Part shown: one piece after another, positions 16,586-25,357 of the stretch | How the letters are laid out: every line of letters begins with the position of its first letter | Position numbering within the stretch: position 1 is the first letter of the stretch | Program-made: the position numbers and the translations under genes | NCBI RefSeq assembly: GCF_900564145.1 | Contig: NZ_UOOB01000001.1 | Span: 868,001 to 932,000, forward strand | DNA length: 64,000 bases | Direction of reading: 5' to 3' | Source: Comamonas sp. lk | GTDB lineage: Bacteria; Pseudomonadota; Gammaproteobacteria; Burkholderiales; Burkholderiaceae_C | The notes under the pieces: model-generated | Told to the model about the DNA's origin: nothing | What the model saw: the letters and a program-made list of their open reading frames with translations, nothing else | Database searches by the model: none

Positions 16586-18766
16586 TCAGGCGGAGTATTC
16601 GAAGGTCTTGATACCGGCACCGATCAGCTCGGGCGTGATATCCAGAGCCCAGGCCGTGGCGATCGCTGCCAGCAGGGCTGGCGTGTCGGGGCGTTTGCCG
16701 CCGGGCAGGGACAGGGCTTCGAGTGTGCCCAGCAGGCGCTCTTGGGTGCCTGTGGCCAGCACCACGGTGTTGCCCTTGATCAGCACGGCGCGGCCGCCTT
16801 CATGCTGCTGCTCGGTGTTGGCGCGGTGGGCCGCCACCACGGCATTGCCGGCATCGGCGCTGTACAGAATCACTTCGCCATCGCAGAGTTCGGCCAGATC
16901 CGCCACCTCGGGCAGGTCGGCATTGAGCACGCCTGCGCCTTCGTCCAGCACCACATCGATCTGGGTGCGCATGACGCGGCGCATATTGGCCGCTTCCTGC
17001 ACGTCGTGGTCGGCCAGAGTCTCAAAGCCGTCCATATCGGTGACCACGCCGACCAGGCAGCGGTCGTAGGACAGGCCTTCTTCCAGAATCGAACGCGAGG
17101 TGGTTTGAATCACGGCCGCTTCGGCCAGGCGGTTGGTCAGCAGGCGGTGCGCACCAGCCCAGTTGGCCGTATTGGTCTTTTGCGTCTGGCGGTTGGCCAG
17201 GAACATGCCCTCGCTGCTGGCCACGCCCGTGAGCTTGCCGGACAGCTGTAGCAGCCAGCCCACCAGGCGGGCGATAAACGCGTTGTTGCGCGTGCCCACA
17301 ATGCCCACCACGGGGATGCGGCCGGCGCCGGCGCCATCTTCGCGGGGGAAGAGGTGATCGGCAATCGCCATGCCCACGGGGCGGGGCGCGCCGCTGGTGG
17401 GCTTGAGGTGCATCAGCAGGCCGGGGCCGGCATTGACTTCCAGGATGGCGCCCTGGCCCTTCAGGGGCTGGGAGACATCCTTGAGGATCATGTCCATGCC
17501 GGCGATATCCAGACCCACGATCTTGGCTGCCAGCGTGGCGTAATAGGCCACGTCGGGGTGCACGTCATCGGTGCAGTCAATGGCCATATTGCCGTTGCGC
17601 TGCAGCAGCACGGCCTGTCCTTGAGGAATGACGCTGTCGGGCGTCAGGTGCTGGCGGTTGAGTTCGAGCTTGACGGCGCCGGCTTCCAGCTTGATCCAGT
17701 CCAGCGGGTACTCCTGCTCGGGGCCGCGGCGGGGATCCTGGTTGAGCACGGCCACCAGCTCGGCCAGTGTGGCGATGCCGTTGCCGTGCACGCTGACGGT
17801 CTCGCCCTTGGTGGCGGCGACAACCTTGCCGCCCACCACCAGCAGGCGGTGCTCCACGCCGTCGATGAATTTTTCAACGATCACGTCCGAGCCTTCGGGC
17901 TGGGCCAGGGCGAAGGCGGCCTTGATGTCGGCTTCCTTGGACAGCTCCAGCGTCACGCCACGGGCATGGTTGCCGTCCGAGGGCTTGACGGTGACGGGGA
18001 AACCGATGTCCTGCGCCACTTCCCAGGCCTCTTCAGGGCTGGCCACGATCTGGCCTTCGGGCACGGGCACGCCGCAGGCGGTCAGCAGGCGCTTGGTGAA
18101 ATCCTTGTCTTGCGCAATGCCTTCGGCAATGGCGCTGGTCTGGTCGGATTCGGCCGTCCAGATGCGGCGTTGCGCAGCGCCATAGCCCAGCTGCACCAGA
18201 TTGCCGTCGTTCAGGCGGATATGTGGAATGCGGCGCTCGCCGGCGGCATCGACGATGCAGCCGGTGGAGGGGCCGAGATAGCGGTCGTTGATGGCCGTCT
18301 TGATGGCGTGAATGGCGGGCTTGAGCTCAAACGCTTCGTCGTTGATGGCTGCCATCAGCAGTTGGTGACCGTTTTCGAGCGCCACGCGGGCCACGGCCTC
18401 TTCGGGGCAACGGAACACCATGCGGTACACGCCGCGCTTGGAGATCTCGCGCGTCTGGCCGAATTCGGCCGGCATGCCGGCCAGGTTCAGCAGCTCGATG
18501 ATCACGTGCTCCAGCACATGGCCCATCCAGGTGCCGCCTTCCAGGCGCTGGATGAAGCCGCCGCGCTCGCCTACGCCGCAGGTGTGCTCGATCAGATCGG
18601 GCAACCAGGCGGTCAGACGCTCGTTGAGGCCGGGAATCTTGTTGGACGGATAGTCTTCCAGCTCTCCCAAATCCAGCCACACCTCCAGAACCGGGCGGTA
18701 GGTCCAGACACTGGGGCCACGCAGAAAAGTTGTGCGCAAGAGTTGGATGTCGTTGAATTTCGCCAT
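16586..18766 (-). CDS. Cyanophycin synthetase-like protein with degenerate Mur domain (CphA2/CphA' type)
   Basis: A 726-residue homologue of the neighbouring CphA. The N-terminal and ATP-grasp regions are well kept (TVKPSDGNHARGV, ILEVNAGPGLLMHLKP). The second ATP site is not: where CphA has GTNGKTTTTR this protein has GTRNNAFIAR (491-500), lacking the Lys/Thr of a Walker A, and the C-terminal lid domain is absent, so it is about 135 residues shorter. Cyanobacterial CphA2 enzymes with a similarly inactive Mur site make cyanophycin from beta-Asp-Arg dipeptides with one ATP site; the same role here is inference. It is first in the operon and divergent from the ABC transporter. Confidence 0.88.
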   Translation of the reverse strand: MAKFNDIQLLRTTFLRGPSVWTYRPVLEVWLDLGELEDYPSNKIPGLNERLTAWLPDLIEHTCGVGERGGFIQRLEGGTWMGHVLEHVIIELLNLAGMPAEFGQTREISKRGVYRMVFRCPEEAVARVALENGHQLLMAAINDEAFELKPAIHAIKTAINDRYLGPSTGCIVDAAGERRIPHIRLNDGNLVQLGYGAAQRRIWTAESDQTSAIAEGIAQDKDFTKRLLTACGVPVPEGQIVASPEEAWEVAQDIGFPVTVKPSDGNHARGVTLELSKEADIKAAFALAQPEGSDVIVEKFIDGVEHRLLVVGGKVVAATKGETVSVHGNGIATLAELVAVLNQDPRRGPEQEYPLDWIKLEAGAVKLELNRQHLTPDSVIPQGQAVLLQRNGNMAIDCTDDVHPDVAYYATLAAKIVGLDIAGMDMILKDVSQPLKGQGAILEVNAGPGLLMHLKPTSGAPRPVGMAIADHLFPREDGAGAGRIPVVGIVGTRNNAFIARLVGWLLQLSGKLTGVASSEGMFLANRQTQKTNTANWAGAHRLLTNRLAEAAVIQTTSRSILEEGLSYDRCLVGVVTDMDGFETLADHDVQEAANMRRVMRTQIDVVLDEGAGVLNADLPEVADLAELCDGEVILYSADAGNAVVAAHRANTEQQHEGGRAVLIKGNTVVLATGTQERLLGTLEALSLPGGKRPDTPALLAAIATAWALDITPELIGAGIKTFEYSA

Positions 18767-18987
18767 GTTCTGTCAGCAGTAATAAGGAGGAACAGGATTT
18801 GTAAACTCTGCCAAATATGGGTTGGCATTGTGCGCCCAGAATAGACGTATAGCGGGATGTCAGCCTAATTGCAGGTTCGCGCGTTGATAGAGGGGTATTG
18901 AGCGCCCGGCTCTGCCGCGTTTAGCCTGCCAATGCGGTTTCCCGCACGAATATCGGAGCCGCCAGGGGCGGAGAAAAATAATTCAAG
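18767..18987. promoter_or_regulatory. Divergent intergenic region of the cyanophycin locus
   Basis: This 221-base gap must contain the promoters for both the cph synthetase genes (-) and the ABC transporter/DUF1854 pair (+). It is AT-richer than the flanking genes. I could not single out a -35/-10 pair or an operator with confidence. Confidence 0.4.
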
Positions 18988-21291
18988 ATGCAACATCACC
19001 ATACTGTGGACGCCTCGGCAGTCTTTGCCGGACCCTTGGGGGACGAATTGCGAGCCAAGCTCGCTCCTCATGAAAACGTGCTGGCCATCGTCCCGGTTGA
19101 CCTGAGCGCAGATTTGCAGTTTGGCAACGGCCTGCTGGCCTTGACGCCGGACAGGCTGCTGGCCTGTGATCCCAAGACTCAGCAGTGGAGTGAGTGGAAA
19201 CTCACTGTGGGTCAAAGTTTGCGTCTGCAGGATCATGGCGGCGTGGGCAATCTGGAGCTGCACGACCATGATGCGCGCCTGTCCAGGTGGTACATCACCC
19301 TCAAGCACCAGACGGCCATCTTGCTGCTGATGCAGCAGTTCGACCGCCAGCGCGAGCGCATTGCGCGCCAGGAAAGCTATAGCGCCGTGACCGACGAGGA
19401 GGCGGCCCGCTGCCCGGTCTGCCACGCGGCCCTGCCGCCCGATACCGACGAATGCCCGGCCTGCGCACGCCAGCAAGCTCCGCAGACCTCGACCTGGGTG
19501 CTGCTGCGCCTGTGGCGCTTTGCCAAGCCTTACCAGGGGCAGTTACTGCTGGGCTTTTTGCTGACGCTTGGCACCACGGCGGCCCAGCTGGTGGCGCCGT
19601 ATCTGACCATTCCGCTGATGGACAAGATACTGATCCCGTTCCAGAACGGCGAGAAGATTGATCCCAGCCTGGTCAGCTTCTATCTGGGCGCCTTGCTGGT
19701 TTCTGCCTTGCTGGCCTGGGCGCTGGGCTGGGCGCGTACCTTTGTGCTGGCCAAGGTGTCCGAGCGCATAGGCTCCAATCTGCGCACCACCACCTACAAG
19801 CACTTGCTGAATCTGTCGGTGGATTTTTACGGCAGCAAGCGTACGGGCGATCTGATGGCGCGTATCGGGGCCGAAACCGACCGCATCAACCTGTTCCTGT
19901 CGCTCAACGCTCTGGATTTCGCCACCGATGTGCTGATGATCGTGATGACTTCGGCCATCTTGTTCTCCATCAATCCCTGGCTGGCCCTGGTCACTCTGGT
20001 GCCCTTGCCCTTCATCGCCTGGATGATCCACACCGTGCGCGATCGCCTGCGTACCGGCTTCGAAAAGATTGACCGCGTCTGGTCCGAAGTGACCAATGTG
20101 CTGGCCGATACCATTCCCGGCATCCGCGTGGTCAAGGCTTTTGCCCAGGAAAAGCGCGAAGCCGACCGCTTTGCCGATGCCAATCAGGTCAATCTGGAAG
20201 CCAATGACAAGGTCAACAAGACCTGGTCGCTGTTCACGCCCACCGTCACGCTGCTGACCGAGATCGGCATCCTGATTGTCTGGGGCTTTGGCATCTATCT
20301 GGTCGCTGGCGGCTCCATCACCGTCGGTGTGCTGACGGCCTTTATTGCCTATATCGGCCGTTTCTACACCCGTCTGGATTCCATGAGCCGCATCGTCTCT
20401 GTCACCCAGAAGGCAGCGGCCGGGGCCAAGCGCATTTTCGACATCCTGGACCATGTCAGCAACGTGCCCGAGCCCACTAATCCCGTGAAGTTGCCCAAGG
20501 TCAAGGGCGCCATCACCATGGAAAACCTGGGCTTTCGCTATGGCAGCCGCTCCGTCATCAAGAATCTGGATCTGCAGATTCAGCCCGGCGAGATGATTGG
20601 TCTGGTGGGTCACAGCGGTTCGGGCAAGAGTACCTTGGTCAACCTGATCTGCCGCTTCTACGACGTGTCCGAAGGCTCGATCCAGCTCGATGGCGTGGAT
20701 GTGCGCCGCATGTCGGTGTCGGATTACCGCAGCAATATCGGCCTGGTGCTGCAGGAGCCCTTCCTGTTCTTCGGCACGATTGCCGAGAACATTGCCTATG
20801 GCAAGCCCGGTGCCAGCCGCGAGGAAATCGTGGCCGCTGCCCGTGCCGCCCATGCGCACGAGTTCATTCTGCGCCTGCCCCATGGCTATGACTCGCTGGT
20901 GGGCGAGCGCGGCCAGGGCCTGTCGGGCGGCGAGCGCCAGCGCATCTCGATTGCCCGCGCATTGCTGATCGATCCGCGCATCCTGATCCTGGACGAAGCC
21001 ACTTCGGCCGTGGACACCGAGACCGAAAAGGAAATCCAGAAGGCGCTGGACAATCTGGTGCAAGGCCGCACCACGATTGCCATTGCCCACCGCCTGTCCA
21101 CGCTGCGCAAGGCCGACCGTCTGGTGGTCATGGACCGCGGCGAGATTGTGGAAGTCGGCCCGCACGACGAGCTGATGGGAAAAAAGGGCGCTTACTGGCG
21201 TCTGTACGAAGCCCAGGCCCGCCGCGCCGAAGAAGATGCGCAAGCCGCAGGCCTGACGCTGCAGACCCCGGCCCTGGCGACAAAGGAATAA
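18988..21291 (+). CDS. Cyanophycin-locus ABC transporter, fused permease-ATPase with N-terminal zinc ribbon
   Basis: A 767-residue half-transporter. The ATPase end has Walker A (GHSGSGKST), Q-loop (VLQEPFLFFG), signature (LSGGERQR) and Walker B (ILILDEATSAVD), preceded by a six-helix exporter-type membrane domain from about residue 165. Unusually, the first ~130 residues are a soluble domain, followed by a zinc ribbon with C142-x2-C145 and C156-x2-C159. It faces the two cyanophycin synthetases across a shared promoter region and is followed 3 bases later by a DUF1854 gene, a conserved association with cyanophycin loci. The substrate is not known; peptide or dipeptide transport is a guess. Confidence 0.88.
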   Translation: MQHHHTVDASAVFAGPLGDELRAKLAPHENVLAIVPVDLSADLQFGNGLLALTPDRLLACDPKTQQWSEWKLTVGQSLRLQDHGGVGNLELHDHDARLSRWYITLKHQTAILLLMQQFDRQRERIARQESYSAVTDEEAARCPVCHAALPPDTDECPACARQQAPQTSTWVLLRLWRFAKPYQGQLLLGFLLTLGTTAAQLVAPYLTIPLMDKILIPFQNGEKIDPSLVSFYLGALLVSALLAWALGWARTFVLAKVSERIGSNLRTTTYKHLLNLSVDFYGSKRTGDLMARIGAETDRINLFLSLNALDFATDVLMIVMTSAILFSINPWLALVTLVPLPFIAWMIHTVRDRLRTGFEKIDRVWSEVTNVLADTIPGIRVVKAFAQEKREADRFADANQVNLEANDKVNKTWSLFTPTVTLLTEIGILIVWGFGIYLVAGGSITVGVLTAFIAYIGRFYTRLDSMSRIVSVTQKAAAGAKRIFDILDHVSNVPEPTNPVKLPKVKGAITMENLGFRYGSRSVIKNLDLQIQPGEMIGLVGHSGSGKSTLVNLICRFYDVSEGSIQLDGVDVRRMSVSDYRSNIGLVLQEPFLFFGTIAENIAYGKPGASREEIVAAARAAHAHEFILRLPHGYDSLVGERGQGLSGGERQRISIARALLIDPRILILDEATSAVDTETEKEIQKALDNLVQGRTTIAIAHRLSTLRKADRLVVMDRGEIVEVGPHDELMGKKGAYWRLYEAQARRAEEDAQAAGLTLQTPALATKE

Positions 21292-21294
21292 GTG

Positions 21295-21786
21295 ATGATC
21301 AACACTCCCCACTCCGATCTGGCCGGCATGCAGCTGGTGCGTAATCCCCATGGCCGCCTGGTGCTCACGCTGGGCGACGGCACGGTGTACACGGCCGTGG
21401 TGCCCGTGCGGGCCTTTCCGATTGCCGCGCCTACCGAAGGGCTGTCGCTGATCGCCGCCGACGGCAAGGAAGCGCTGTGGGTGGCCCGCATGGACGATCT
21501 GCAGCCTGCCCATCGCCAACTGATCGAGGAAGACCTGGCCGCGCGCGAATTTGTGCCCACGATCGAGCGCATTCTCAAGGTCTCCAGCTTCTCCACTCCC
21601 AGCACCTGGGACTTGCAGACCGACCGCGGTGTCACGCAAATGGTGCTCAAGGCCGAGGAAGACATACGCAAGCTGGCGGGCCGTACCAAGCTGCAGATCA
21701 CCGGCCAGGATGGCGTGCAGTTCCGCATTCCCGATACCCACCAGCTCGACAGAGCTTCGCGCAAGCTGCTGGAGCGCTTTCTGTAA
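21295..21786 (+). CDS. DUF1854 protein associated with cyanophycin locus
   Basis: A 163-residue soluble protein with no signal or membrane segment, matching the DUF1854 family in pattern (an N-terminal beta-rich part, GKEALWVARMDDL, ending with VQFRIPDTHQLDRASRKLLER). It follows the ABC transporter by 3 bases and must be co-expressed. A GTG at 21292 just before the ATG is an alternative start. The family has no proven activity; its constant company with this type of transporter suggests a partner or regulatory subunit. Confidence 0.82.
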   Translation: MINTPHSDLAGMQLVRNPHGRLVLTLGDGTVYTAVVPVRAFPIAAPTEGLSLIAADGKEALWVARMDDLQPAHRQLIEEDLAAREFVPTIERILKVSSFSTPSTWDLQTDRGVTQMVLKAEEDIRKLAGRTKLQITGQDGVQFRIPDTHQLDRASRKLLERFL

Positions 21787-21804
21787 TCGCGCCCCACACC
21801 GTAC

Positions 21805-21838
21805 AAAGGCCTTGCTGCGCCGCAGCAAGGCCTTTTTT
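21805..21838 (+). terminator. Intrinsic terminator after the ABC transporter/DUF1854 operon
   Basis: AAAGGCCTTGCTGCG paired with CGCAGCAAGGCCTTT followed by a T run: a 15-bp stem with almost no loop, 19 bases after the stop codon. Confidence 0.92.
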
Positions 21839-22002
21839 CATGGTTTTTGAATAAAAACAGACTCAAGCCCTTATTGGGTAATCGCTGCGTGCTATCAAAT
21901 AAAGAATGAAAAAGTGCTTTAGTTTTCTCAAGATGGGTCGATAACACGGCGAGAAAGCTGTTTTTTCGCCTGCAATCCCGCCAACCCCAAGAGAGGCTCG
22001 TC

Positions 22003-22443
22003 ATGCAAATACCACCTGTTGACCGCTCCAGCACCCCGTGGCGAACTCAGGGTGCCGATTTGTATTCCACCGGTGCTTCCGGCGCCGTGCCGGTGCGGCC
22101 CGTCAATGCGGTGAATGCGATCGAGTCTGTGGACAAGTTGGGCGAGGGCCGCACGCTGCGCGAGCCCGAGAAACCATCCGCTCCCGATGCGGAAAACCGC
22201 GACTGGACGTTGGCCGAGGAGGTCAAGCAAAAGCAGGAGGTGGAGGAGCCGCCCAAGGAGCCGATTTCCAAGCAGCTGATCGAGTTCATTCAGTCCATGT
22301 GGCGGGCCAGCGCCCAGGCCGTGGAGCAGGCGCAGGACAGCAGCAAGGCCGAGGATGTGTTGAACAACAAGCTGTCGGCCCGCAACGAACCGCTGACCTA
22401 CTCGGAACCCAAGGTCAAGCGCACGGGCGGCGACAAGAGCTGA
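22003..22443 (+). CDS. Hypothetical protein, 146 residues
   Basis: A hydrophilic protein rich in Glu, Lys, Pro and Ser. The middle (about 65-110) is predicted helical and charged (LAEEVKQKQEVEEPPKEPISKQLIEFIQSMW); the N- and C-termini look disordered. There is no signal peptide. GAGAGG upstream of the ATG supports the start. I do not recognise the family. It lies between the terminator of the cyanophycin transporter operon and the convergent EF-hand gene. Confidence 0.65.
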   Translation: MQIPPVDRSSTPWRTQGADLYSTGASGAVPVRPVNAVNAIESVDKLGEGRTLREPEKPSAPDAENRDWTLAEEVKQKQEVEEPPKEPISKQLIEFIQSMWRASAQAVEQAQDSSKAEDVLNNKLSARNEPLTYSEPKVKRTGGDKS

Positions 22444-22513
22444 AAGCCGATGCTGCTCTGCTTTTCAGAGCGGCATGCGTAGGCTTTTCAGGCAGTTTGA
22501 AGCTCAAAACCGC

Positions 22514-22996
22514 TTAGTTTTTTGCAGCGTCAGTGCTATCTGCTTCTGAATCAGGAGCGGGTGCGTGGTGCTCCGGCTGGGTCTTGGCGCTCTTGGCCAC
22601 TTCGGCAGCCTTGGCCGATTCCCGTGCAGCGCGGTACTTGACGGCAAAGGCGCGCACTTCCTCATAGGTCACGAAACCATCCTTGTTGGTGTCGGTCTCA
22701 TCAAAGGCCGCTGCCAGCTTGGGAATGATGGCCACTTCCTTGCGACTCAGCTTGCCGTCATGGTTGAAGTCCAGCATCTTGAATTGCTGCTGGGCCTTGA
22801 TCTCGCCCTTGGACAGCTGCGCGCCCTGGGCCTTGTCGGCATCCGCATCATCGGCGCGCGCCGTGGGCAGCAGCACAAAGGCGCTGGTCAGCAGCACCGT
22901 CATGGCGGCTTTCATCATGGTCGATGAGCGGGCGGCAAGACGGGTGGAAGCGGTGCGGGAAATCGGGGCGGCAGAGTGAGGGAAAACTTTCGACAT
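22514..22996 (-). CDS. EF-hand calcium-binding protein, probably exported
   Basis: A 160-residue protein with two EF-hand loops: DFNHDGKLSRKE and DTNKDGFVTYEE, each with the acidic/Asn/Gly spacing and a closing Glu. A hydrophobic stretch MMKAAMTVLLTSAFVLLPTARA looks like a signal peptide but begins at residue 27. Either the true start is that internal Met near 22918, or there is an N-terminal extension; the ATG at 22996 has a GGAG ribosome site, so both are possible. The C-terminal 40 residues are Ala/Lys/Glu rich. The function is unknown beyond Ca2+ binding. Confidence 0.78.
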   Translation of the reverse strand: MSKVFPHSAAPISRTASTRLAARSSTMMKAAMTVLLTSAFVLLPTARADDADADKAQGAQLSKGEIKAQQQFKMLDFNHDGKLSRKEVAIIPKLAAAFDETDTNKDGFVTYEEVRAFAVKYRAARESAKAAEVAKSAKTQPEHHAPAPDSEADSTDAAKN

Positions 22997-23100
22997 GGAA
23001 CTCCAGTTGGGGGCGATAGCCTGATTCTCAACTGCAGTCCGCGCCAGCGGTCAGGCTTTTGCAATCGCTTGCCAGGCTTTGCGCAACTTTACGGATGTAT

Positions 23101-24006
23101 CTACGCCTTCTCGTGCGCCACGCCGCTGCGCACATGGCCTGATGGCACATGGCTGGCCGCGTTGCGCACATGGCCGGTCTGGTCGTCAAAAAAGAAGTCA
23201 GGTTCAAACTCACGCAAAAAACCGCCCTTGGGCAGGCCGCCCAGAAACATGGCCTCGTCCACATCGATTTTCCAGTCCATCAGCGTGTTCAGTGCCCGTT
23301 CATGGGCCGGGGCGCTGCGGGCGGTGACCAGGGCCGTGCGGATCTGCATGCCGGGTGCATCCACCTGCTGCAGTCGGTGCAGGGCTGCCAGCAAGGGCTT
23401 GAACGGGCCTTCGGGCAGCGGCTGGCTGGCTTTTTCTGCCTCGTGTTTTTGAAAAGCCGCCAGACCCTGGCTTTGGTAGATGCGCTCGGCCTCGTCGGAA
23501 AACAGCACGGCGTCGCCGTCAAAAGCGATGCGCAATTCCTGCGGGTGGCTGCCGCTGGCGCGCCTGGAGTCGGTGTAGACATGGGCAGCCGGGTAGCCCA
23601 GTTGCAGGGCCTGGGTCACGTCTTCGGCATTGGCCGACAGAAACAGCTGCGCGCCCAGCGGGCGCAGATAGCTGAAGGGGTCGCGCCCCTGGGTGAATAC
23701 GCCGCGCTGAATGGAGTGCAGGCCGTGGGCCTTGGCCGAGCGAAACACCCGCATGCCGCTGATGGGATCGTTGCGCGACAGCAGCACCACTTCCACGCGC
23801 TGCTGGGCCTCGGTATTGAAGGCCAGCAGTTTCTTGACCAGGGAGAAGGCCACGCCGGGCGCGGCAGGTACATCGAGGCGCTCGCGCTGCAGCTTCAGGT
23901 AGGTGGCGGGGTTGCTGTTCTCGAACAGGCGGTTTTCTTCCTCGAAGTCAAACAGCGCGCGCGAGGAGATGGCGACGACGATTTTCTCGTCCAGGGTCAG
24001 GGCCAT
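23101..24006 (-). CDS. 5'-nucleotidase (cytosolic NT5C1-like family)
   Basis: A 301-residue protein matching the bacterial 5'-nucleotidase family related to eukaryotic NT5C1 (PF06189). Typical segments are VVAISSRALFDFEEEN near the start, VEVVLLSRNDPISGMRVF, IAFDGDAVLFSDEAERIY (the HAD-like Asp motif) and EAMFLGGLPKGGFL. It should dephosphorylate nucleoside monophosphates in the cytoplasm. The last ~25 codons contain a 12-base direct repeat (GCGCACATGGCC at about 23131 and 23166), giving a repetitive C-terminal tail. It lies 76 bases downstream of amtB on the same strand. Confidence 0.83.
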   Translation of the reverse strand: MALTLDEKIVVAISSRALFDFEEENRLFENSNPATYLKLQRERLDVPAAPGVAFSLVKKLLAFNTEAQQRVEVVLLSRNDPISGMRVFRSAKAHGLHSIQRGVFTQGRDPFSYLRPLGAQLFLSANAEDVTQALQLGYPAAHVYTDSRRASGSHPQELRIAFDGDAVLFSDEAERIYQSQGLAAFQKHEAEKASQPLPEGPFKPLLAALHRLQQVDAPGMQIRTALVTARSAPAHERALNTLMDWKIDVDEAMFLGGLPKGGFLREFEPDFFFDDQTGHVRNAASHVPSGHVRSGVAHEKA

Positions 24007-24082
24007 GGTGGTACAGCTTCCGGTAGGTGGGCAGACAGCTTCAGATGATACGCAGCCTGCCTCATCCTCCGCCTCCGCTGCC

Positions 24083-25285
24083 TTACCAGTTGGCTTCGCG
24101 CTCCGGCGTGGCGCTGATGCGGTGTATGGAGAGGTCGGCGCCGTCGAATTCCTGCTCCTGGTTCAGGCGCAGGCCCAAAGTGGTCTTGAGCAGGCCGTAG
24201 ACCAGAAAGCCACCGGCCGTGGCCCAGGCCACGCCCATCAGCGTGCCGATCAGCTGGGCGCCCAGGTGCACGCCGCCCAGTCCGCCCAGGGCCTTGCTGC
24301 CGAAGATGCCGGCCGCAATGCCGCCCCAGGCGCCGCACAGGCCGTGCAGCGGCCACACGCCCAGCACGTCGTCGATCTTCCAGCGGTTTTGCGTCAGCGT
24401 GAACATGATCACGAAGATGGCGCCGGCCGCCGCGCCCACAGTCAGTGCGCCCAGCGGGTGCATCAGATCCGAGCCAGCGCAGACGGCGACCAGGCCGGCC
24501 AGCGGGCCGTTGTGCACAAAGCCCGGGTCGTTCTTGCCCACGGCCAAGGCCGCCAGCGTGCCGCCGACCATGGCCATCAGCGAATTGACGGCGACCAGGC
24601 CCGAAATCTTGTCCAGGGTCTGGGCGCTCATGACATTGAAGCCGAACCAGCCCACGGTCAGAATCCAGGCGCCCAGCGCCAGAAACGGAATGCTCGATGG
24701 CGGGGTGGCGGCAATGGCCCCATCGCGGCGGTAGCGGTTGCTGCGTGGGCCTAGCAGCAGCACGGCGCCCAGGGCAATCCAGCCGCCCACGGCATGGACG
24801 ACCACGCTGCCGGCGAAATCGTGAAACTCGGCACCGGTCAGCGCCTTGATCCAGGCCTGCACGCCGAAATGCTGGTTCCAGACAATGCCTTCGAAGAAGG
24901 GGTAGATCAGGCCGACGATGACGGCGGTGGCGATCAGCTGCGGCCAGAACTTGGCACGCTCGGCGATGCCGCCCGAGATGATGGCCGGGATGGCGGCGGC
25001 GAAAGTCAGCAGAAAGAAGAACTTGACCAGTGCATAGCCGTTGAACGCGGCCAGTTGCTCGGCACCCACGAAAAAGTGCGTGCCGTAAGCCACGCCGTAG
25101 CCGACCATGAAATAGACCACGGTAGAGACCGAGAAGTCCACCAGGATCTTGACCAGTGCATTGACCTGGTTCTTGCGCCGCACGGTGCCGAGCTCCAGAA
25201 ATGCGAAACCTGCGTGCATGGCCAGGACCATGACTGCGCCCATCAAAATGAACAGGGCATCAGCGCCCTGTTTTAGTGCTTCCAT
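24083..25285 (-). CDS. amtB: Ammonium transporter
   Basis: A 400-residue Amt/Rh protein with eleven predicted membrane segments. Diagnostic stretches are AFLELGTVRRKNQVNALVKILVDF near the N-terminus, the twin-His environment in DFAGSVVVHAVGGW and PLHGLCGAWGGIAAGIFG. There is no cleavable signal. A glnK gene, often paired with amtB, is not adjacent. A candidate sigma-54 promoter lies at 25358-25373 with a long dyad at 25316-25353, which fits nitrogen control. Confidence 0.93.
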   Translation of the reverse strand: MEALKQGADALFILMGAVMVLAMHAGFAFLELGTVRRKNQVNALVKILVDFSVSTVVYFMVGYGVAYGTHFFVGAEQLAAFNGYALVKFFFLLTFAAAIPAIISGGIAERAKFWPQLIATAVIVGLIYPFFEGIVWNQHFGVQAWIKALTGAEFHDFAGSVVVHAVGGWIALGAVLLLGPRSNRYRRDGAIAATPPSSIPFLALGAWILTVGWFGFNVMSAQTLDKISGLVAVNSLMAMVGGTLAALAVGKNDPGFVHNGPLAGLVAVCAGSDLMHPLGALTVGAAAGAIFVIMFTLTQNRWKIDDVLGVWPLHGLCGAWGGIAAGIFGSKALGGLGGVHLGAQLIGTLMGVAWATAGGFLVYGLLKTTLGLRLNQEQEFDGADLSIHRISATPEREANW

Positions 25286-25315
25286 GAAAACGCTCCAGCT
25301 GAAGTTTGCTAGTTA

Positions 25316-25353
25316 TTGGTGCAGCATTGCGTGGAAAAAACGCAATGCACCAA
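25316..25353. promoter_or_regulatory. Long dyad upstream of amtB (TTGGTGC ... GCACCAA)
   Basis: TTGGTGC-AGC-ATTGCGT, a seven-base A-rich spacer, then ACGCAAT-GCACCAA. The arms match over 14 bases apart from a three-base bulge. The outer GGTGCA/TGCACC half-sites resemble NtrC sites, but the dyad lies at or downstream of the predicted start of transcription, and it lacks a T run on either strand, so it is not an intrinsic terminator. Confidence 0.5.
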
Positions 25354-25357
25354 AAAA

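Noticed and set aside
15500..18844. Plus-strand open frames opposite both cyanophycin synthetase genes (583 and 496 codons)
   Set aside because: Antisense shadows with repetitive His/Gly/Ala content; the minus-strand proteins carry clear ATP-grasp and Mur motifs.
19543..21828. Minus-strand open frame of 761 codons opposite the cyanophycin ABC transporter
   Set aside because: Composition is that of a mirror frame (His, Gln, Gly, Arg), no domain motif is readable, and the plus-strand transporter is unambiguous.
23131..23177. 12-base direct repeat (GCGCACATGGCC) as a mobile-element target duplication
   Set aside because: It lies inside the 3' end of the nucleotidase gene in frame, without an inserted element between the copies; more likely a small coding-tail duplication.
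25316..25353. Reading the dyad upstream of amtB as the gspF terminator
   Set aside because: It has the stem but no following T run on either strand, and it coincides with the predicted amtB start region.
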